Below are positions 44,982 to 52,396 of a stretch of DNA of 64,000 nucleotides, in pieces. Position 1 is the stretch's first letter. Each line of letters begins with the position of its first letter. The translations under genes and the position numbers were made by a program. This DNA is from Actinokineospora xionganensis. Lineage in GTDB: Bacteria; Actinomycetota; Actinomycetes; Mycobacteriales; Pseudonocardiaceae. The stretch lies in contig NZ_JABVED010000007.1 of NCBI RefSeq assembly GCF_014323725.1, positions 118,250-182,249 on the forward strand. The letters run 5' to 3'. The notes under the pieces were generated by a model that saw nothing but the letters and a program-made list of their open reading frames with translations, was not told the origin of the DNA and searched no databases.

Positions 44982-45644
44982 ATGAAGCCATCACGCCTCG
45001 CCGCCACGTTCGCCGCCGCCACCGCGCTGGTCGGCCTCGCCGCCGCCCCGGCCGCCGCGAGTCCGCCGGAGTTCAGCTTCGCCGACTGCCCCACCGTCCT
45101 GCCCGCGGGCGCCGATCCCACCAAGTGGCGATGCGAGGAGATGGCGGCCACCGGGACCATCGAGTTCGGCACGCTGCCCACCGTCCACTTGCCCATGCTG
45201 CGGATGACCTTCGCCGAGGGCACCCTCGACGGCCGCTTCGCCCAGACCTTCGGGGCGCTGCGGGCGGAGCCGGTGCGCATCCCGCGGAGCCACCTGTCGA
45301 TGGAGTTCCAGTACGGCGGGTTCTCGGACTTCCAGTCGAACGACCAGCGCATGGGGGAAGTGCACCTCAAGCTCGCCGTCAAGGGATTCGGGCTGCCCTC
45401 GACCTGCACGATCGGCACCGACGCGGAGCCGATCCGGTTCGTGGTGAAGCGCCAGACGCCGACCGAGGTGGTGTCGACGAATCCGCTGGTGGTGCGTTTC
45501 AGCGTCACCGACACCGCGTTCACGGTGCCTCGGTCGAGCGGGTGCGGGCCGTTCAGCCGGATGATCGACACCCGGTTGGGCCTGCCCTCCGCCGAGGGGA
45601 ACTCCCTGGTGCTGCACAACAGGGTGGGAATCCGCGGGTACTGA
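44982..45644 (+). CDS. Secreted protein of unknown function
   Basis: A 220-residue protein with a clear signal peptide (MKPSRLAATFAAATALVGLA, then APAAAS cleavage). The mature part is beta-rich with four cysteines in two likely pairs (C33/C46 and two more near the C-terminal half) and contains no catalytic motif I recognise. It starts at the ATG at 44982, downstream of the divergent small gene. It is probably exported to the cell surface or medium. Confidence 0.75.
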   Translation: MKPSRLAATFAAATALVGLAAAPAAASPPEFSFADCPTVLPAGADPTKWRCEEMAATGTIEFGTLPTVHLPMLRMTFAEGTLDGRFAQTFGALRAEPVRIPRSHLSMEFQYGGFSDFQSNDQRMGEVHLKLAVKGFGLPSTCTIGTDAEPIRFVVKRQTPTEVVSTNPLVVRFSVTDTAFTVPRSSGCGPFSRMIDTRLGLPSAEGNSLVLHNRVGIRGY

Positions 45645-45664
45645 CGACCCGGTTGGATAGCGCC

Positions 45665-46273
45665 GTGCGCATCGGACAACTGCCTCTCGACGAGCAACTG
45701 GTGGCCCTGCGCGCGGCGCTGACGCGCAACGAGGTGCTGATGGACGTGCTGGACCGGGCGGCCCGACTCGACCTGCCTGGTTGGTACGTGACGGCCGGAG
45801 CCGTGTTCCAGACGGTGTGGAACACGGTCACGGGCCGTCCCGCGACCTTCGGGATCAAGGACTACGACCTGTTCTACTTCGACCCCGCCGACCTGTCCTG
45901 GGAAGCGGAGGACCAGGTCATCCAGCGCTCCCGGCCGTTGTTCGAGGAGGTGACGGCCCAGGTCGAGATCCGCAACGAGGCGCGCGTACACCTCTGGTAC
46001 GAAGCCAAGTTCGGCGTCGCGTGCGCGCCGTACGCAGGCACCGAGGACGCGATCGACTCCTTCGCGGCAACGACGTGCTGCATCGGAATCAGGCTCGACG
46101 GCTCCCGGTGGCGGGTTTACGCCCCGCACGGGCTCGCGGACGTGTTCAACATGGTCGTCAGACCCAATCCGGTACTCGCCCCACGGGAGGTCTACGAAGA
46201 CAAGAGCCGCCGCTGGCGACAAGAGTGGCCCGAACTCACGGTCCTGCCCTGGCCTACTTCGGCGACACCCTGA
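45665..46273 (+). CDS. Nucleotidyltransferase-fold protein (NTP_transf_6-like)
   Basis: A 202-residue protein with the fold-typical WYVTAGAVFQTVWNTVTG helix-loop, the acidic pair in GIKDYDLFYFD and a later EIRNEARVHLWYEAKFG strand. These match the NTP_transf_6/DUF925-like nucleotidyltransferases of unknown substrate. Its last eight codons (WPTSATP and flanking) lie inside the 90-bp sequence that is repeated at 47422. The gene is therefore convergent with, and originally overlapped, the thioesterase gene. Confidence 0.75.
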   Translation: MRIGQLPLDEQLVALRAALTRNEVLMDVLDRAARLDLPGWYVTAGAVFQTVWNTVTGRPATFGIKDYDLFYFDPADLSWEAEDQVIQRSRPLFEEVTAQVEIRNEARVHLWYEAKFGVACAPYAGTEDAIDSFAATTCCIGIRLDGSRWRVYAPHGLADVFNMVVRPNPVLAPREVYEDKSRRWRQEWPELTVLPWPTSATP

Positions 46274-46336
46274 TCGTGATCGTGGCCGCCACGACCTCCT
46301 TGCCCTCGGTGTCGACGATCGACACCGACACCGGCA
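46247..46336. repeat. Junction repeat copy A (left of hicAB)
   Basis: A 90-bp segment identical at 88 positions to 47422-47511 (differences at 46308 and 46328). It contains the stop of the nucleotidyltransferase gene and the final 27 codons of a DUF4442 thioesterase read on the minus strand. To its left is the intact nucleotidyltransferase gene; to its right lies a decayed stretch of thioesterase coding sequence. Confidence 0.95.
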
Positions 46337-46368
46337 CAACAGGGTCGGGCTCACTGGACACCGACCGC
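46254..46368 (-). pseudogene. Remnant 3' end of a second DUF4442 thioesterase gene
   Basis: Read on the minus strand, the frame gives SSEPDPVVPVSVSIVDTEGK and continues to TITIRVSPK and a stop, closely matching the C-terminus of the intact gene at 47429. A stop codon interrupts the frame just upstream, and no further thioesterase sequence is present. It marks the left boundary of the hicAB insertion. Confidence 0.7.
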
Positions 46369-46379
46369 GTCTAGTTGAT

Positions 46380-46409
46380 TTGACAGTAGCGCGTCTAGTC
46401 CAGTAGACG
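46380..46409 (+). promoter_or_regulatory. hicA promoter with inverted-repeat operator
   Basis: TTGACA (46380-46385) is followed 18 bp later by TAGACG (46404-46409), seven bases before the GTG at 46416. CGTCTA (46392-46397) and TAGACG (46404-46409) form an inverted repeat over the -10. The half-site GCGTCTAGT also occurs 24 bp upstream (46367-46375). This is a likely autoregulatory site for the HTH antitoxin. Confidence 0.6.
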
Positions 46410-46415
46410 TATGCT

Positions 46416-46676
46416 GTGGTCAACAAACGGTTGCGACCCAGCGCCATGCTGAGCCTGGTACGCAAGCGAGCCCGCGCACATAACCTGCGGGTCGCGGAAT
46501 TGACGGGCAGAGGAAAGGGTTCACACACGCTGTATCTAATGTTGGACGCACGGGACGAGGAGGTCGGCCGATTCGCGTTGACCGGCCACTCACGCGAGAT
46601 GTCATGGACCGTCATGAACAGCATCGAGCAAGCCCTGACACCGTTGTTCGGCGAGAAATGGACGGAGGATCGATGA
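46416..46676 (+). CDS. HicA-like mRNA interferase toxin
   Basis: A protein of about 86 residues. The HicA signature is seen as GKGSHTLYLML, with the catalytic His, then RFALTGHSREMSWTVMNSIEQ, equivalent to the HPxKELxxGTLxxILKQ part of the family. HicA toxins are small double-stranded-RNA-binding-fold ribonucleases that cleave mRNA. The GTG at 46416 and an ATG at 46446 are possible starts. Its stop overlaps the antitoxin start (ATGA). The gene is less GC-rich than its surroundings and sits in a cassette bounded by direct repeats. Confidence 0.72.
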   Translation: MVNKRLRPSAMLSLVRKRARAHNLRVAELTGRGKGSHTLYLMLDARDEEVGRFALTGHSREMSWTVMNSIEQALTPLFGEKWTEDR

Positions 46677-47359
46677 GTGATCTCCCGGTCTACCCGGTGA
46701 CCGTGACCCGGGAGGACGGCCTGTGGGTGGCGGTTGTCGACGGGCTAGCCGGTGGAGCGACCGACGTCGACCGTTTCGACGAACTTCATGACGCCGTATT
46801 GGACCTGATCTCGACGCTGACCGACCTCGACCCAGGCGAGTTCTGGATCCAATGGCAATTCCTGCAGGGCAGTTATCAGTTGTTTGAGATGCTTCGGGAC
46901 CTGCGCCAATGGGAAAAACAGGCCGACTTCGCGGTTTCGAGCCGTGACGCCGCCCGCAGACAACTCGCGGGCGAGTTGCGCGGTGCTGGACTGAGCCTGC
47001 GCGAGATCGCCGATGTCATCGGCACCTCACATCAGCGGATCGCGCAGATCCTCGACACAGGACCGGCCAAGGACATCCTTGACCCCAGGTTGTCGGACCT
47101 GGTAGCGCAAGCGGGCGACCCGGCGCCCGCGCGACTGGCGAGCACGGTCGCACAACTCACCAGGCTCGCGGACGCGTCCGAACCGACATCTGTCGAATTC
47201 GACTACCCGCGCCCGCTCCTGGGAGCCTTCGTCTTCTACCTTGACGCGGCGCTCCATTACGCACCCGGCCCACGGCACGACCTGTTCATCACGACCGCGT
47301 CGTTTCTCGATGATGTCGCCGAGGATCCGGCGTTGCGCCACGTTCCCCATTCGGCCTGA
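46673..47359 (+). CDS. HicB-like antitoxin with HTH domain and C-terminal extension
   Basis: A 228-residue protein. Residues 1-55 form a HicB-type partial RNase-H fold (YPVTVTREDGLWVAVVDGLA). A helical linker follows, then a helix-turn-helix at about 104-128 (LSLREIADVIGTSHQRIAQI). The last 100 residues are an extension not seen in short HicB proteins and of unknown role. It is translationally coupled to the HicA-like gene. It should neutralise the toxin and repress the operon through the palindrome at 46392-46409. Confidence 0.72.
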   Translation: MSDLPVYPVTVTREDGLWVAVVDGLAGGATDVDRFDELHDAVLDLISTLTDLDPGEFWIQWQFLQGSYQLFEMLRDLRQWEKQADFAVSSRDAARRQLAGELRGAGLSLREIADVIGTSHQRIAQILDTGPAKDILDPRLSDLVAQAGDPAPARLASTVAQLTRLADASEPTSVEFDYPRPLLGAFVFYLDAALHYAPGPRHDLFITTASFLDDVAEDPALRHVPHSA

Positions 47360-47421
47360 CGGCGGAGGTCACTGAGCCGCCGGGACAAGGACTACGACCC
47401 ACGGCCCGACTGACCGCGCTT

Positions 47422-47511
47422 CCCTGGCCTACTTCGGCGACACCCTGATCGTGATCGTGGCCGCCACGACCTCCTTGCCCTCCGTGTCGACGATCGACAC
47501 CGGCACCGGCA
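47422..47511. repeat. Junction repeat copy B (right of hicAB)
   Basis: The second copy of the 90-bp repeat, containing the true 3' end of the thioesterase gene. Immediately to its left, 47364-47421 can be aligned with gaps to the 3' end of the nucleotidyltransferase gene (shared GAGCCGCCG, ACAAG and GGCCCGA), so a decayed copy of that gene's tail is present too. Confidence 0.95.
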
Positions 47512-47896
47512 GGTCGAACGGCTCCGCGCCGAACGTCGGGATCTCGGGGAGTTCGGCGACCGCGCGCAGGCTGGTGGTGGCCTTCGCCGTGTAGGCGACC
47601 GTCATGCCCTTCGGGATCCACCGGTGGGTCGTGGGCACGGTGGCCTCGGCGAGCATGCCCATCGCGCACTCGGCGAGGTTGCACGCGGCGATGGCGTGGA
47701 ACGTGTGGATGTGGTTGTGCACGCCCCACCACTTCGGCGATCGGACCTCGCAGCGGCCCGGACGCATGTCGACGACCGTCGGCAGGATGGTGCCGAAATA
47801 CGGCACGCGCACGGACATCGCGACGGAGAAGAGGCGGTTGCCCAGGGGACGCTCGGCGAGCTTGCGCCACATCGCGTAAGTCTTGGTCGACGTCAT
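47429..47896 (-). CDS. DUF4442 hotdog-fold thioesterase-like protein
   Basis: A 155-residue protein starting MTSTKTYAMWRKLAERPLGN. The hotdog core contains VHNHIHTFHAIAACNLAECA, the helix and active-site-like segment of the DUF4442/PaaI group, and ends TITIRVSPK. Such proteins hydrolyse or bind acyl-thioesters. The start is the ATG at 47896, behind a good leaderless promoter (TTGCCA, 17 bp, TAGCTT). Its 3' end is duplicated at 46254 on the other side of the hicAB cassette. Confidence 0.82.
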   Translation of the reverse strand: MTSTKTYAMWRKLAERPLGNRLFSVAMSVRVPYFGTILPTVVDMRPGRCEVRSPKWWGVHNHIHTFHAIAACNLAECAMGMLAEATVPTTHRWIPKGMTVAYTAKATTSLRAVAELPEIPTFGAEPFDLPVPVSIVDTEGKEVVAATITIRVSPK

Positions 47897-47903
47897 GAGA
47901 ATG

Positions 47904-47932
47904 AAGCTACTTGTCAGTAGGTTTTGTGGCAA
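47904..47932 (-). promoter_or_regulatory. Leaderless promoter of the thioesterase gene
   Basis: On the minus strand TTGCCA (47927-47932), a 17-bp spacer and TAGCTT (47904-47909) precede the ATG at 47896 by seven bases. There is no ribosome-binding site. Confidence 0.7.
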
Positions 47933-47943
47933 GCGTGAGCATT

Positions 47944-47949
47944 TAGGAT
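47944..47949 (+). promoter_or_regulatory. Leaderless -10 of the histidine phosphatase gene
   Basis: TAGGAT ends eight bases before the ATG at 47957. This promoter is back to back with that of the thioesterase gene, so the two may compete. Confidence 0.55.
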
Positions 47950-47956
47950 CCAGGTC

Positions 47957-48538
47957 ATGCATGAGCCGGTGGTCTACCTGCTGCGACACGGCGCGACCGA
48001 GTGGTCGGAGAACGGGCGGCACACCGGCCGCACGGACATCGACCTGACCGGCGACGGCGAGGCGGGGGCCCGGCGGGCGGGCGCGCTGCTGGCCGCTCTG
48101 CGTGGCGACCGGCCCGCCCTCGTTCTCTCAAGCCCGCGTGTCCGGGCGACCCACACCGCGGAACTGGCCGGGCTCACCGTCGACGAGACGACCGAGGACC
48201 TCGCCGAGTGGGACTACGGCGATTACGAGGGGCTCACCACGCCCCAGATCCGCGAGACCGTCCCCGGCTGGACCGTCTGGACGCACCCCTGCCCGAACGG
48301 CGAGACCGCCGAAACCGTGGGCGAACGCGCCGCGAGGGTCGTGCACCGGATCCGCGAGGCCGACGGCGACGTCGTCCTGATCGGCCACGGGCACTTCGGC
48401 CGCGTCCTGGTGTCCACCTGGATCGGACAGCCCGCCGCCTTCGGCGTCCACTTCGGACTCGAAGCGGCCGGGCTCAGCATTCTCGGCGACGAACGCGGCG
48501 TGCCGCAGGTCCGTCGCCTCAACGTCCCCGCCAGGTAA
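47957..48538 (+). CDS. Histidine phosphatase-family protein
   Basis: A 193-residue phosphatase of the phosphoglycerate mutase superfamily. The catalytic motif LLRHGATEWSENGRHTGRTD carries the phosphorylated His, the second Arg is in SSPRVRATHTAE, and the later His in LIGHGHFGRVL. The acidic general-acid region is EWDYGDYEGL. The substrate is unknown; relatives act on sugar phosphates or other small phosphoesters. It is followed 10 bp later by a GNAT gene in the same direction. Confidence 0.88.
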   Translation: MHEPVVYLLRHGATEWSENGRHTGRTDIDLTGDGEAGARRAGALLAALRGDRPALVLSSPRVRATHTAELAGLTVDETTEDLAEWDYGDYEGLTTPQIRETVPGWTVWTHPCPNGETAETVGERAARVVHRIREADGDVVLIGHGHFGRVLVSTWIGQPAAFGVHFGLEAAGLSILGDERGVPQVRRLNVPAR

Positions 48539-48548
48539 GGAGATTCCC

Positions 48549-49043
48549 TTGTCAGACCCCAGGATCCGCCGCGTCACCGAGTCCGATGTGGACGCTGTGG
48601 TGGGGCTCGTGTACGAGCTGGCCGAGTACGAGCGCGCGCCCGACGAGTGCCACCTGACCGCCGAGCAGCTCCACACCGCACTGTTCGGCGACGCGCCCGC
48701 GCTGTTCGGACACGTGGCCGAAGTGGAGGGCGAGGTCGTCGGCTGCGCACTGTGGTTCCTGAACTTCTCCACGTGGCGCGGGGTGCACGGCATCTACCTC
48801 GAAGACCTCTACGTCAGCCCGTCGCAGCGCGGGTCCGGCCTGGGCAAGGCGCTGTTGGTCGAACTGGCCGCGGAGTGCGCCAGGCGTGGCCTGGAGCGGC
48901 TGGAATGGTCGGTGCTCGACTGGAACGAGCCCGCCATCGGCTTCTACAAGTCGATCGGCGCCGTACCGATGGACGAATGGACCGTCTACCGGCTCACCGA
49001 CAGTGCCCTCGGTGACCTCGCCGACCTTGCCGCACAGGGCTAA
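48549..49043 (+). CDS. GNAT acetyltransferase, diamine/thialysine N-acetyltransferase-like
   Basis: A 164-residue GNAT enzyme. The segment NFSTWRGVHGIYLEDLYVSP and acetyl-CoA loop SQRGSGLGKALL, followed by RLEWSVLDWNEPAIGFYKSI, match the spermidine/spermine and thialysine N-acetyltransferase group. It starts at TTG 48549 behind AAGGAGA and probably shares the phosphatase transcript. Polyamine acetylation is inferred from family only. Confidence 0.85.
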   Translation: MSDPRIRRVTESDVDAVVGLVYELAEYERAPDECHLTAEQLHTALFGDAPALFGHVAEVEGEVVGCALWFLNFSTWRGVHGIYLEDLYVSPSQRGSGLGKALLVELAAECARRGLERLEWSVLDWNEPAIGFYKSIGAVPMDEWTVYRLTDSALGDLADLAAQG

Positions 49044-49112
49044 TTCGCTGTATATACCCACTTCTACCTGGGAATTCTCCGGTACGTTCGTAGCTTCTTC
49101 CGCAGGGTCCAT

Positions 49113-49132
49113 TCGGGTTAACGTTCACCCGA
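49113..49132. promoter_or_regulatory. Inverted repeat upstream of the subtilisin gene
   Basis: TCGGGT (49113-49118) and ACCCGA (49127-49132) are separated by TAACGTTC, 65 bp before the protease start. It may be an operator; the regulator is unknown. Confidence 0.4.
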
Positions 49133-49196
49133 TAGGTGCGCTTCGTGACGCTTTGTCACCGAGGGTGGCGCACTCCCCTGCGAAAGGAACATCCCC

Positions 49197-51149
49197 GTGG
49201 TTCACGTGGGTAGAAAGACCTGGGCGGTGGTCGCGGTGGGCGCGGCCGCTGTCGCCGGAACCGGCATCGTGTCGCTGACCGCGACCGCCGCCCAGCCCGC
49301 CCCGGCCGCACCCGCGGTCCAGTCCGCGCCGGCCCGCCTGATCGTCGGCTACAAGTCGCAGGCAGAGCAGGCCGGTTCGGACAACGCCGTCAAGGCGCAC
49401 CTCGCCGCGAAGGCCCAGAGCCTCACCCTGCAGCGCAGGCTCGGCACGGGCGCGGTGCTCGTCGACGTCGGCGGCGCCGACAGCACGGCGCTGATCAAGG
49501 CCCTGCAGGCCGACCCGAACGTCGCGTTCGTCGAGCCGGAGCTGCGGGCCACGACCATGGCCGCGCCCAACGACCCCGACTACTCGAAGCAGTGGCACTA
49601 CTTCGAGGAGAAGGCGGGCATGAACGTGCCGGGCGCGTGGTCCTCCACGACCGGCGCGGGCGTCACCGTCGCGGTGATCGACACGGGCTACGCCAAGCAC
49701 TCCGACCTCGACGCGAACACCGTCGCGGGCTACGACTTCGTCAGCAACAGCTCGGCCGCGCGCGACAACGACGGACGCGACCCGAACCCGGCCGACCAGG
49801 GCGACTGGTCCGCCGCGGGCGAGTGCGGCACCAACTCCCCCGCCGCGAACTCCAGCTGGCACGGCACGCACGTCGCGGGCACCATCGCCGCGGCGACGAA
49901 CAACGCCAAGGGCGTCGCGGGTGTCGCCTACGACGCGAAGATCCAGCACGTGCGTGTGCTGGCGAAGTGCGGCGGCTCGTTCGCCGACATCGACGACGGC
50001 ATCGTGTGGGCGTCGGGCGGCACCGTGAACGGCGTCCCGGCCAACAAGACCCCGGCGAAGGTCCTCAACCTGAGCCTCGGCGGCCAGGCGACCTGCCCGA
50101 CCAACACGCAGAACGCCATCAACGGCGCCGTCCAGCGCGGCTCGGTCGTCGTCGTGGCGGCGGGCAACTCGGGCAAGGACGCGGCCGGTTTCACGCCGGC
50201 GAGCTGCAAGAACGTCGTCGTGGTGGCCGCGACCGACCGTGACGGCAACCGGGCGCAGTTCCGCTCGGACAACACCGCGTCGTCGAACTACGGCACCGTC
50301 GTCGACATCGCCGCGCCCGGTGGCGAGACGTGGACCGCGTCGGACCGCAGCAACGGCATCCTGTCGACGCTGAACTCGGGCACCACCACGCCGAGCACCG
50401 AGTCGTACGCGTTCTACCAGGGCACCAGCATGGCGACCCCGCATGTCGCGGGCCTTGCCGCGCTGATGCTGAGCAAGAAGAGCGACCTCACCCCGGCGCA
50501 GGTCGAGGCGGCCATCAAGCAGAACGCCCGGCCGCTGCCCGGCACCTGCACCGGCGGCTGCGGCGCGGGCATCGCCGACGCCGCGAAGACGGTCAGCTCG
50601 CTCGGCGACACGGTGGGCGGCCCGGCGGTCACCAACCCGGGCAACCAGACCGGCAAGGTCGGTGTGGCGACGTCGCTGCAGGTCAAGGCGACCGACCCGG
50701 CGGGCAAGACGCTGGCCTACTCGGCGTCGGGCCTCCCGGCCGGCCTGTCGATCAACTCGACGAGCGGCCTGATCTCCGGCACGCCGACCACTGCGGGCAC
50801 GTCGAACGTCACGGTCACCGCGACGAACACCGACAGCAAGTCCGGCAACACCACGTTCACCTGGACCGTCGCGGGCGACGGCACCGGCGGCGCGGTCACC
50901 GTGACCCGTCCGCAGGACCAGTGGGGCTTCAAGGGCTGGACGATCCAGGCCCTGCAGATCCAGGCGAGCAGCACCGCGGGCGGCACGCTGACCTTCAGCG
51001 CGACCGGCCTTCCCCCGGGCCTGACGATCAGCGCCTCGGGCCGGATCACCGGCACGCCGACGACGAGCGGGAACTACTCGGTCACCGTGACCGCGAAGGA
51101 CTCCGGCGGCGGCACCGGCAGCACCACGTTCGGTTGGCGCGTCTACTAG
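49197..51149 (+). CDS. Secreted S8 serine protease (subtilisin) with two putative Ig domains
   Basis: A 650-residue exported protease. A signal peptide covers about 1-32, and an inhibitor_I9-type propeptide to about 122 (RLIVGYKSQ ... VAFVEPELRAT). The catalytic domain has Asp162 (VAVIDTGYAKHSD), His222 (SSWHGTHVAG), oxyanion Asn in VVAAGNSG and Ser411 (QGTSMATPHVAG). Two C-terminal He_PIG-like Ig domains follow, each with a SGTPTT/TGTPTT turn, and probably bind cell wall or substrate. Cysteine pairs suggest disulfides. GTG 49197 follows AAAGGAAC. It acts outside the cell in protein scavenging. Confidence 0.93.
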   Translation: MVHVGRKTWAVVAVGAAAVAGTGIVSLTATAAQPAPAAPAVQSAPARLIVGYKSQAEQAGSDNAVKAHLAAKAQSLTLQRRLGTGAVLVDVGGADSTALIKALQADPNVAFVEPELRATTMAAPNDPDYSKQWHYFEEKAGMNVPGAWSSTTGAGVTVAVIDTGYAKHSDLDANTVAGYDFVSNSSAARDNDGRDPNPADQGDWSAAGECGTNSPAANSSWHGTHVAGTIAAATNNAKGVAGVAYDAKIQHVRVLAKCGGSFADIDDGIVWASGGTVNGVPANKTPAKVLNLSLGGQATCPTNTQNAINGAVQRGSVVVVAAGNSGKDAAGFTPASCKNVVVVAATDRDGNRAQFRSDNTASSNYGTVVDIAAPGGETWTASDRSNGILSTLNSGTTTPSTESYAFYQGTSMATPHVAGLAALMLSKKSDLTPAQVEAAIKQNARPLPGTCTGGCGAGIADAAKTVSSLGDTVGGPAVTNPGNQTGKVGVATSLQVKATDPAGKTLAYSASGLPAGLSINSTSGLISGTPTTAGTSNVTVTATNTDSKSGNTTFTWTVAGDGTGGAVTVTRPQDQWGFKGWTIQALQIQASSTAGGTLTFSATGLPPGLTISASGRITGTPTTSGNYSVTVTAKDSGGGTGSTTFGWRVY

Positions 51150-51160
51150 ACCGCTGAAGG

Positions 51161-51189
51161 ACGGGCCTGACCACTACGGTCAGGCCCGT
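51161..51189. terminator. Bidirectional terminator
   Basis: ACGGGCCTGACC and GGTCAGGCCCGT form a perfect 12-bp stem with a 5-nt loop between the protease gene (ends 51149) and the convergent GNAT gene (ends 51198). Confidence 0.85.
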
Positions 51190-51197
51190 TCGGCGTT

Positions 51198-51689
51198 TCA
51201 GGGCACCAAGCGCCGGTACATGATGTGGATGTCGGCGTAGCCCTGTGTGGGGTGGCGGAAGGCTCCGGGGACGGTCCCGACGATCTCGAAGCCGAGCGAC
51301 TCCCACAGCGCGATCGCGCCGGTGTTGGTGGAGACGACGGCGTTGAACTGCATCGCCTGGTAGCGCTGCGCGCGTGCCGCGGAGAGCACGTGGTGGGCGA
51401 GCGTTCGCCCGATCCCCTCGCCTGCGCGGTCCGGGTCGACCATGAACCCCGCGTTGGCCACGTGGTCGCCCAGGCCGGGCTGGTTGGGCTTGAGCAGGGC
51501 CGTGCCGACGATCCGGCCGTCGTCCTCGGCCACGAACACCGCGGCGGGCGCTGGAAGCATCCACACCGCCCGCGCGCTGTCCTCGTCGGTCGCGGGGTCC
51601 CACATGTACGTCTCGCCGGTGGACACCACGCGGTGCCAGAGCGGCCAGATTCGCTCCCAGTCCGCCGAAACGGCCTCCCGCACGCGCAT
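51198..51689 (-). CDS. GNAT-family N-acetyltransferase
   Basis: A 163-residue single-domain GNAT. The acetyl-CoA loop is DRAGEGIGRTLAHHVL and the C-terminal part has VVSTNTGAIALWESLGFEIV followed by GAFRHPTQGYADIHIMYR. This arrangement is common to L-amino acid or small-amine acetyltransferases. The ATG at 51689 lies just inside the next gene's stop region, so it is downstream of and probably co-transcribed with the membrane protein gene. Substrate unknown. Confidence 0.85.
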   Translation of the reverse strand: MRVREAVSADWERIWPLWHRVVSTGETYMWDPATDEDSARAVWMLPAPAAVFVAEDDGRIVGTALLKPNQPGLGDHVANAGFMVDPDRAGEGIGRTLAHHVLSAARAQRYQAMQFNAVVSTNTGAIALWESLGFEIVGTVPGAFRHPTQGYADIHIMYRRLVP

Positions 51690-51691
51690 AG

Positions 51692-52096
51692 TCAGCTTTG
51701 GGCCTCTTCGTCGCCCTGGGCCCACACAGAGGACTGGTTGTGGAACAGCAGCACGAGGGTTCCGATGACGACCAGCCCGAACGGGACGCCGAACTCCGGG
51801 CGGCCCGATGGGCCGAAGACGTACCAGGCGACGCCCAGAAGCAGCAGCTGCACGACGATCGCGGGTCCGCGCGCCCAGTGCTTGCCCAGGAGCAGTCCGA
51901 CGCCGACAGCCGCGACACCGCCTGCCAGGACGGTGAAGTACGCGGCTTCGCCGTAGACGTTGTTGCCCGGCGTGGAGCCGCCGCCCGCCGCGTGGATCAG
52001 CAGGATGACGGCGAAGACGAGGCCCGTGAGCCCCTGCAGGGCGACCAGCAGGCCCGCGCCGAGGATGGTCCGAGGGGCGTCGGAAGCGATTCGCAC
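51692..52096 (-). CDS. Four-helix integral membrane protein
   Basis: A 134-residue protein with four hydrophobic segments (about 12-36, 51-70, 78-94 and 100-118) and a charged C-terminus ending GDEEAQS. I recognise no functional motif. GTG 52096 has GAAAGG upstream. It lies two bases before the GNAT gene in the same operon. It may be a small regulator or anchor in the membrane, but that is speculative. Confidence 0.78.
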   Translation of the reverse strand: MRIASDAPRTILGAGLLVALQGLTGLVFAVILLIHAAGGGSTPGNNVYGEAAYFTVLAGGVAAVGVGLLLGKHWARGPAIVVQLLLLGVAWYVFGPSGRPEFGVPFGLVVIGTLVLLFHNQSSVWAQGDEEAQS

Positions 52097-52384
52097 GGCG
52101 GCCTTTCAGGGAGGTTATTTAGCGCACGATGACACTGCGTGCACACCGCCGATCGTATGCCACCCGGACGGCCGTCGTGCTTTGTCGTACCCAGGGTGGA
52201 TGATCACGGGTGTCAGTTCCTCGCGGATCGACGAGCAGACGGTCGTCTGGGTGCACTCGTTGAAACCGAGGGCGAGCGGTGTGGTGCGGAAGGAGCTCGA
52301 ACTCGATCACGGGCGACCCGAAGGGATGACGCCGAGCTCACCCGATTGGGGTGGGCGATGGCGGAGCGGATGCGCATGCTGCCT

Positions 52385-52390
52385 TACGCT
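52385..52390 (+). promoter_or_regulatory. Leaderless -10 of the lipid kinase gene
   Basis: TACGCT ends exactly seven bases before the ATG at 52397, with no ribosome-binding site. Confidence 0.6.
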
Positions 52391-52396
52391 GCGGTT

